Positions 1-4,548 of a stretch of 37,882 nt of DNA are shown here, piece after piece. The notes under the pieces are model-generated. The model saw nothing but the letters and a program-made list of their open reading frames with translations, was not told the DNA's origin and ran no database searches. This DNA comes from Candidatus Sumerlaeia bacterium. Lineage in GTDB: Bacteria > Sumerlaeota > Sumerlaeia > SLMS01 > JAHLLQ01. The translations under genes and the position numbers were made by a program. How positions within the stretch are numbered: the first letter of the stretch is position 1; each line of letters opens with the position of its first letter. The DNA lies in contig JAHCAW010000040.1 in assembly GCA_019634695.1 (NCBI GenBank), forward strand, positions 1 to 37,882. The letters are read 5' to 3'.

Positions 1-2
1 TG

Positions 3-398
3 CCCTCCGGCCGCGTGGACGCCGTGCTCAACGTCGAATCGTCGCACTGCTACGGCTCGCGCGCCCGCTTCTTCGCCGAGGTCGCCCGCGTCCTGCGCCC
101 CGGCGGCCACTTTCTCTACGCCGACTTCTTCGCTGCCCCGGCGCTCGCCGCCGCCCGGCGCGACCTTGCCGCCGTCGGCCTCGTCGTCCGCGCCGAACGC
201 GACATCACGCCCAACGTCCTGGCCGCCATGGACCGCGACGACGACTGGAAGCGCGCCGAAATCCGCCGCCTCCTGCCCCGTCCGCTCGCCGCCTCCTTCG
301 CCCAGTTCGCCGGCCTCAAGGACTCCGACATCCACACCGCCTTCCGCACCGGCGCGCTGATCTATGCGAGCCTGGTGCTCGAGAAACGCCGGGGGTGA
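3..398 (+). CDS. SAM-dependent methyltransferase, C-terminal part (5' end outside window)
   Basis: The reading frame is open from the window edge (codons begin at base 3) and ends with TGA at 396-398, so only the C-terminal ~131 residues are present. The segment VNV/LNVESSHCY followed by FFAEVARVLRPGGHFLYADFF matches the post-motif region of class I Rossmann methyltransferases. The ESSHCY and RPGG..L.ADF pattern is typical of the UbiE/sterol-type and phthiotriolone-type O- or C-methyltransferases. The SAM-binding GxGxG motif would lie upstream of the window and cannot be checked. The GTG at 15 is an internal Val codon, not the start. The substrate cannot be inferred. The gene has the host's high GC and lies outside the AT-rich island. 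Confidence 0.8.
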   Translation, partial: PSGRVDAVLNVESSHCYGSRARFFAEVARVLRPGGHFLYADFFAAPALAAARRDLAAVGLVVRAERDITPNVLAAMDRDDDWKRAEIRRLLPRPLAASFAQFAGLKDSDIHTAFRTGALIYASLVLEKRRG

Positions 399-487
399 GG
401 AGGGGGGCGGCCCAGTCGACGCCGGGGTGTGCCGTTGTGCAGGTTGGGGCGGGAGGCTTGCGAGACTGCGCCGAGAGCTAACAGCCA

Positions 488-532
488 TTGACGGCGCGGC
501 CGCCGTTGATACAATGTCCCCACAACGTATCA
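488..532 (+). promoter_or_regulatory. Promoter with overlapping inverted repeat ahead of the antitoxin gene
   Basis: TTGACG (488-493) and TACAAT (510-515), separated by 16 nt, form a near-consensus housekeeping promoter. The expected transcription start is around 520-523. An inverted repeat TGATAC (507-512) / GTATCA (527-532) with a 14-nt spacer straddles the -10 box and the predicted start. That is where an AbrB/MazE-type antitoxin would be expected to bind to repress its own operon. The promoter is read from sequence. Autoregulation is inferred from the family. Confidence 0.55.
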
Positions 533-548
533 TCCAGCGGAGGCCCGC

Positions 549-779
549 ATGATCAAGACCCTCGCCAAGCACGGCAACAGCCTCGCCCTCGTGATCGACC
601 GACCCATCCTCGATCTTCTCAAGATCGAGGCCGACACCCGGCTTGAGGTTACGACCGACGGTCAGCGCCTCATCATCTCCCGCGCGGAGGACCCGCCGGC
701 GCGCGACGCAAACTTCCGCGCTGCTCTGGAGAAAACGAACGCTCGCTACGGCAAGGCGCTCAAGAAACTGGCCGAGTAA
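549..779 (+). CDS. AbrB/MazE/SpoVT-type antitoxin
   Basis: This 76-aa protein has an N-terminal swapped-hairpin AbrB-type DNA-binding domain (residues 1-47, IKTLAKHGNSLALVID..ILDLLKI...LEV..DG..LIIS) and a charged helical C-terminus that would bind a toxin. The length is normal for the family. GGAGG at 539-543 lies 5 nt before the ATG. The stop is only 3 nt from the start of the Doc-like remnant at 783, the usual layout of an AbrB-Doc toxin-antitoxin operon. In such pairs the antitoxin neutralises the toxin and represses the operon. Because the toxin is broken here, this antitoxin is now orphaned. GC is host-like, unlike the genes that follow. Confidence 0.8.
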   Translation: MIKTLAKHGNSLALVIDRPILDLLKIEADTRLEVTTDGQRLIISRAEDPPARDANFRAALEKTNARYGKALKKLAE

Positions 780-782
780 GCG

Positions 783-830
783 ATGGAGCCCGTCTTCCTC
801 ACCCTTGAGGAGGTCCTGGCGATCCAATCC
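783..830 (+). pseudogene. Doc-family (Fic-fold) toxin, N-terminal remnant
   Basis: The start codon at 783 follows the antitoxin stop by 3 nt. The first ~15 residues, MEPVFLTLEEVLAIQ, match the conserved N-terminus of Doc/death-on-curing proteins, which kinase-like Fic-fold toxins use to phosphorylate EF-Tu. Family members then continue with HADQI..YGG and later the HxFxxGNKR core. None of that follows here. The frame runs on to 1136 but gives Ser/Thr/Arg-rich sequence without homology, and base composition changes at about 825-830. I read this as a toxin gene truncated by insertion or replacement of foreign DNA. The rest of the toxin is not found downstream of the island either. Confidence 0.6.
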
Positions 831-1024
831 AGTATTGCGCCGCCCAGCCCACTACCATGGACGCTATCAAGATGCCCCCAGAGTAGCGACTCGCCCAAAC
901 CTGCAAGAATCAGATTGACAACACACGGTCTATCACGAGGACTATCATCGCCAAGGATAACTGGAACAAGAGCCGACTACAGTTCCGTAAGCGCGCAACT
1001 CCAAGGTTTACGCGGCCAAGTCAC
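831..1024. other. Junction and leader of the AT-rich island
   Basis: No gene is evident here. This is the left edge of the lower-GC segment. A perfect -35 hexamer TTGACA lies at 915-920. The best -10 candidate, TATCAT at 943-948, is 22 nt away, longer than usual. Two near-copies of CTATCA (930-935 and 942-947) form a short direct repeat that could be an operator for the HTH protein encoded downstream. I could not find matching direct repeats at the two island ends, so the insertion mechanism is unknown. Confidence 0.3.
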
Positions 1025-2335
1025 ATGGAGTACTCCAAGGCTATCTCGGGCGAGTCCGTCCCAATTCAGGCTCACTACGCCCTTACGGCCAACAAGGACA
1101 TTACGTTCTATCAGTATTTGGCGCTGTGCCGGCTGATTGAAGGGCTTATACTGCATCAAGAGTACTGGATAATCGGATCAGCGAGCGAAGAGCAGCCACA
1201 TCAAGACACAAAATGCGCGCTTCAGTTTATCCAAGAGTTGGCACCGGAGACAAGAGTCGTCTACTTGTCGGGCAAGAAACTGGACGCGCGGCTGACCCAG
1301 CCGGTTAAAGCCAGGTGGCATGAAATAGCGAAATCGGTTTATGGTAGCACTCTAGGCATGACGGCGGCCGCCGCCACAAGTCGAGTGAAACTCGACAGGC
1401 ACGATGGCTCGCTCATCGAAAAGCTTGAAAACGATTTCCAGTCGGCCTCCAATACAGTGCCATGGAATCCTCGGCAACTAGCGGCATCGATCTACAATGG
1501 TCATATACATAACGCAACGACGCCGTTCTACCGTCGTGTCATGCGAACTCATCTACTAACCGCATTGGCCAAACAACATAATGCCAAACTGCTCATCGGG
1601 GACGAAAGGGTTATTATCCAATTCATCCAGTCCGATGTCCTGGGGCCAACTGCTTACGAGCCTTTCGCCTCACGGCTCCACAATCTTGTGCAGTCATGCT
1701 GGCTGGCGACACAGCGGGGTGGGCAAGAGTTCTGCCCGTATCCGGACATTCCATTGCTCCTTGCTGCGGTGTTGGTCGGATCTCATAGCCGGACGCAAGT
1801 CCGCAACAGAATCGCCGAGCTTATCAGTGAGACAAGCAGCTTCAGAGAGGCGTGCGCAGCCCTTGACAGGGTGCTTTCCGACGCTGACGCTAGTGGATAT
1901 GATCGCGCCGAGGCCCAAGACAAGGCCCAGAAGGTCCTCGACTTTGTTGGTGTTTATGTTAGGTACCGAAGCGGCCTTTCGGATGGCACCTTCCGGGGAA
2001 TGTGGGCAAGTGCGAGGAGAACGGTATGTGACGAGTCAGGATGCCAGTCGGGGCAATCGTCTTTGAGCTTGACAGTACCCAATCCGATGGCAGACAACCA
2101 AGTCATTGGCGGAGTACAGGTCACACTTGGTACCGTGAAGGGCATCATCAACGCCGTGAAGCAGTTCGGCTTGAAAGAGCCTCTGGAACAGTATCTAAAT
2201 GCTGTAAAGGGAGCTTTTGCCTCGCAAGGGATCCAATCAACAGCGTTGCGTCTGCTTCCTGTCAAGAGATATAGGTTGGGTTCTGTCCACGAATTGATAG
2301 ACAGACGACTTCGTGAATCGGTCAGGTCCGTATAG
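1025..2335 (+). CDS. Unrecognised 436-aa protein, first gene of the island operon
   Basis: I recognise no family. The protein is cytoplasmic-looking, with no signal peptide or membrane segment. Residues 1-110 are mixed, with a hydrophobic patch YWIIGSAS at 47-54 and a strand-like RVVYLSGKKLD at 77-87. The middle looks helical. It includes ATTPFYRRVMRTHLLTALAKQHNAKLLIGDERVIIQFI (residues 164-201), then a Pro-rich turn and helix (YPDIPLLLAAVL, 239-250), then ELISETSSFREACAAL (265-280). The helical C-terminus (360-436) ends in an Arg-rich segment. The start is the first start codon in frame, with no good ribosome-binding site. The stop TAG overlaps the AGGAG ribosome-binding site of the next gene, so the two are probably translated together. 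Composition and codon use are AT-richer than in the flanking genes. It could be an effector or sensor of the cassette, which is inference from position only. Confidence 0.75.
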   Translation: MEYSKAISGESVPIQAHYALTANKDITFYQYLALCRLIEGLILHQEYWIIGSASEEQPHQDTKCALQFIQELAPETRVVYLSGKKLDARLTQPVKARWHEIAKSVYGSTLGMTAAAATSRVKLDRHDGSLIEKLENDFQSASNTVPWNPRQLAASIYNGHIHNATTPFYRRVMRTHLLTALAKQHNAKLLIGDERVIIQFIQSDVLGPTAYEPFASRLHNLVQSCWLATQRGGQEFCPYPDIPLLLAAVLVGSHSRTQVRNRIAELISETSSFREACAALDRVLSDADASGYDRAEAQDKAQKVLDFVGVYVRYRSGLSDGTFRGMWASARRTVCDESGCQSGQSSLSLTVPNPMADNQVIGGVQVTLGTVKGIINAVKQFGLKEPLEQYLNAVKGAFASQGIQSTALRLLPVKRYRLGSVHELIDRRLRESVRSV

Positions 2336-2346
2336 GAGATAAACCT

Positions 2347-3360
2347 ATGAGCCTATTCGATCAAAGTTCCCGGTGGCATGGCTACATGTCGTCAGCATTG
2401 ACGATTGAGAATGAGAGCGCCAGACAACGCGTCATTACGCTAAATGAAAGAATTAGAGACCATGTTGAGGCAGATGGTGACGTTCGGCTATACCTCCCTC
2501 AAGAAAACTCCATGCCAACGGCAGTCCATGGCGATGGCATGTCGCCTGAAGAAATTTACATATTGGATCGCTGGCGCGTGGCAGAAGCCGACTTTATTCT
2601 GATGAATTTGGACAATCCGTCTTTTGGCGTCGGTCAGGAGGCCGAGATCGCTTGCTCCCTCGGAACGCCCATCATTGCTTTTCATCATCAGGGGAAACTC
2701 GTCTCTCGTATGATCAAAGGCATGCCGCTTGTTTTTGATCCAGAAATGACGGGGAATCCCAGCGGATTACTTATTAAATATCAGGATCAGTTCGAGTTCA
2801 AGGACTTGCTCCCGGAGATAACTGCTCGGCTCGTCCAGATTAAGAGCTCCCGAACTCCACTTCAGGAGGTCACCCTCGGTGAAGCGAGTTTCTCTAGCAT
2901 TTTGCGGAGTGCCATGAGCAACAGGGACCTTAGGGTGGAGGACCTCGCTAGCCAGACCGGGTTTTCCGTTGAGTTCATTCGGCAGCTTACATCAGATTTG
3001 GATCGAGTCTCGGAAAGGCTCCCAAGCCAAGTGCAAAGCAATTGGTGTCTTCGCAACATTCCACCGGATCGCTTCAACGTGCCAGGCATTTCGGTTATAA
3101 AGAAGCTTGCACAATGCTTGGGTGTGAGTGCGTCTGACTTGCTTGGCGAGCGGTTCATGCATCGGGCGGCGATTGAGGTATTGGCGGCTGCGGGAAAGAG
3201 TGGCGTGAGATTGGACGAGTTTGCATCGGTCTCGGATGCCCTTGGGTTTGAGATTCGGTACTCGCGGGCTGCAAGATCGACCGACGAGAAGAGCGAGATT
3301 GTTAAAGAGATTCAGGAAGCCGTCAAGCGGCTTCGCGGTCCTCACAATGAGCCGGGGTGA
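2347..3360 (+). CDS. Nucleoside 2-deoxyribosyltransferase-like domain fused to XRE-type HTH
   Basis: This 337-aa protein has two parts. Residues ~10-165 look like a nucleoside 2-deoxyribosyltransferase/TIR-like Rossmann fold. An N-terminal strand with WHGYMSSALT is followed by LYLPQE. Then comes RWRVAEADFILMNLDNPSFGVGQEAEIACSLGTPIIAF, where GxGQExxIA aligns with the catalytic ExGxA-type helix of the family and places Glu98 at the nucleophile position. Residues ~184-267 form a helix-turn-helix: LRSAMSNRDLRVEDLASQTGFSVEFIRQL, a ~30-residue insertion, then ISVIKKLAQCLGVSASDLL. A charged C-terminal helix ends the protein. AGGAG (2334-2338) lies 8 nt before the ATG. The gene overlaps the downstream peptidase by 14 bp. 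Known relatives of the enzymatic domain cleave or transfer the N-glycosidic bond of (deoxy)nucleosides, and related folds degrade NAD or nucleotides in phage defence. The specific substrate is unknown. Confidence 0.65.
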   Translation: MSLFDQSSRWHGYMSSALTIENESARQRVITLNERIRDHVEADGDVRLYLPQENSMPTAVHGDGMSPEEIYILDRWRVAEADFILMNLDNPSFGVGQEAEIACSLGTPIIAFHHQGKLVSRMIKGMPLVFDPEMTGNPSGLLIKYQDQFEFKDLLPEITARLVQIKSSRTPLQEVTLGEASFSSILRSAMSNRDLRVEDLASQTGFSVEFIRQLTSDLDRVSERLPSQVQSNWCLRNIPPDRFNVPGISVIKKLAQCLGVSASDLLGERFMHRAAIEVLAAAGKSGVRLDEFASVSDALGFEIRYSRAARSTDEKSEIVKEIQEAVKRLRGPHNEPG

Positions 3361-4321
3361 TGCAATCTGGAGTGCAACTTCCCTTCGGAATCCTCTCCTC
3401 CTACGATATTGCATCCAGGCGGGTGAGCCACTTCAACTTGCTCTAGATTCTGAAGCGCGGCAGTTCCTAGGTGAAGTTTCTAGGTTGACCGGTCGGGTTC
3501 CGGCTTCCAAGCGAGTGGATATAGAACGGATTGCGGTTGAGGAGTTGGGATGGCATGTCGAGCGGGTCCCGTTGAGTGATGCAACGAGGGGTATTCTGCG
3601 GCAAACGGCTGGCCGAACCGGGGTGCAGTTAAATGAGAGTGATAGTCACTTCTCTCAGCGGTTTACTCTCGCACATGAGTTGGCACATTTCCTAATTAGG
3701 CGGCGGGTCGGACCGCTGGCGCAGGTCGATGCCGCATCTTCCGAGCGGGGTATTCTGGAAGAAGAGTACGCATGCAACTACTTGGCCGCAGCGATTCTGG
3801 TCCCAGAGGAAGTTTTCCACCCTGATATGGAATTTCTGCTGCAACATCCTCGAAGGTTCCTAAACCTTGCGCTGAACGCGTTCGGCGTCAGTGATATTGT
3901 AATTATTAATAGAATAGCGACGCATTTTGGAGGAATCGTCCTTTATTGGGCAGCTGGGCAGGCGAGGAATCAAGGAGATGAACCAGTATCGAGGGCTGAG
4001 ATTCTGCCGCGAGCTTGCAAGGTATCTTGGGTCTTTCCGCCGCCGATCTTCCGTTCGAGGGTCTTCGTGCCAGTTGGAGCCACGCCGAAGTTCGAGAGGT
4101 TCAGTCCTAACATTGTGTTGGATGCGATCCGTGGTCAAAGAGATGCAGCTGGGACGCTTTGGGTGAGGGGTCTGGGCAGTTTGCCCGATGGGGAGTACGC
4201 AATAGTGTGCTTGGGACTGACGTGTTCGGAGCAGGACTTCTTCGGCAGGCGAATAGGGGAGAAGCGCAGGAGCGACTGGATTCCAGTGATGGCGAGCATA
4301 CTGCTGCCAGGTCTCACATGA
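3347..4321 (+). CDS. ImmA/IrrE-type zinc metallopeptidase with C-terminal extension
   Basis: The preferred start is ATG 3347, giving 324 aa. It overlaps the end of the HTH gene by 14 bp, which implies translational coupling, since no separate Shine-Dalgarno is visible. Residues 105-115 (RFTLAHELAHF) contain the HExxH zinc motif (His110, Glu111, His114). The helix EEEYACNYLAAAILVP (138-153) supplies the third acidic ligand and the signature A..LLmP-like end of the ImmA/IrrE (Peptidase_M78) family. Such enzymes cleave XRE-type repressors or antitoxins in response to damage or phage signals, as ImmA does to ImmR and IrrE to DdrO. The adjacent HTH fusion is therefore the obvious substrate candidate. 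The ~160 residues after the peptidase core are not part of the minimal family and may be a sensor. Composition is AT-rich like its two partners. Confidence 0.85.
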   Translation: MSRGDAIWSATSLRNPLLLRYCIQAGEPLQLALDSEARQFLGEVSRLTGRVPASKRVDIERIAVEELGWHVERVPLSDATRGILRQTAGRTGVQLNESDSHFSQRFTLAHELAHFLIRRRVGPLAQVDAASSERGILEEEYACNYLAAAILVPEEVFHPDMEFLLQHPRRFLNLALNAFGVSDIVIINRIATHFGGIVLYWAAGQARNQGDEPVSRAEILPRACKVSWVFPPPIFRSRVFVPVGATPKFERFSPNIVLDAIRGQRDAAGTLWVRGLGSLPDGEYAIVCLGLTCSEQDFFGRRIGEKRRSDWIPVMASILLPGLT

Positions 4322-4351
4322 TCCTGCACCAGCGAAGCTGGGCTGAGAGGC

Positions 4352-4393
4352 GGCTCGCTGGGAGGACGCTTCGGCAGCGAGAGCCAGACTTTA
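4352..4393 (+). terminator. Likely terminator of the island operon
   Basis: A stem of GGCTCGCTG (4352-4360) pairs with CAGCGAGAGCC (4375-4385), with a 2-nt bulge, and is followed by AGACTTTAGG. A smaller perfect hairpin, CCAGC-GAA-GCTGG (4329-4341), comes just before it. Together they sit 8-70 nt after the peptidase stop. The T-run is weak, so rho-independent termination is plausible rather than certain. Confidence 0.45.
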
Positions 4394-4404
4394 GGATCAA
4401 GTGA

Positions 4405-4500
4405 TGCGCGGCATGCATGTCCGCCCCCCCACTTCCCCTTGCCATGGCCGTCCCGGTCCGGGAGGGGTTGGGGGTGAGGGGTGGGTGCCCGGGGAGGTTG
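4405..4500. repeat. GC-rich interspersed repeat of the PLTPNPSP type
   Basis: Between the island and the amidase gene lies a G-tract-rich block. Read on the minus strand, it begins CCCTCACCCCCAACCCCTCCC, passes through GGACCGGGACGGCCATGGC and ends in GGGGAAGTGGGG. This word order is that of widespread intergenic repeats whose spurious translations read PHPQPLP or PLTPNPSP. Here it translates to PHPQPLPDRDGHGKGKWGG. A C-rich arm and a G-rich arm flank a short palindromic centre, so it could fold into a hairpin. The feature is repeat-like by recognition. Copy number in the genome cannot be seen from one window. Confidence 0.5.
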
Positions 4501-4548
4501 ATGGGTCGGGTGCCCGGTGAAACTTGAGGCACGGAGGCGTGGCGCGTG

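Noticed and set aside
3221..3346. Upstream extension of the peptidase gene
   Set aside because: It would overlap the HTH gene by 140 bp and lacks similarity to the family. The ATG at 3347 fits better.
825..4400. Island as a complete transposon or integrated phage
   Set aside because: No transposase, integrase, terminal inverted repeats, target duplication or tRNA attachment site is visible at either edge.
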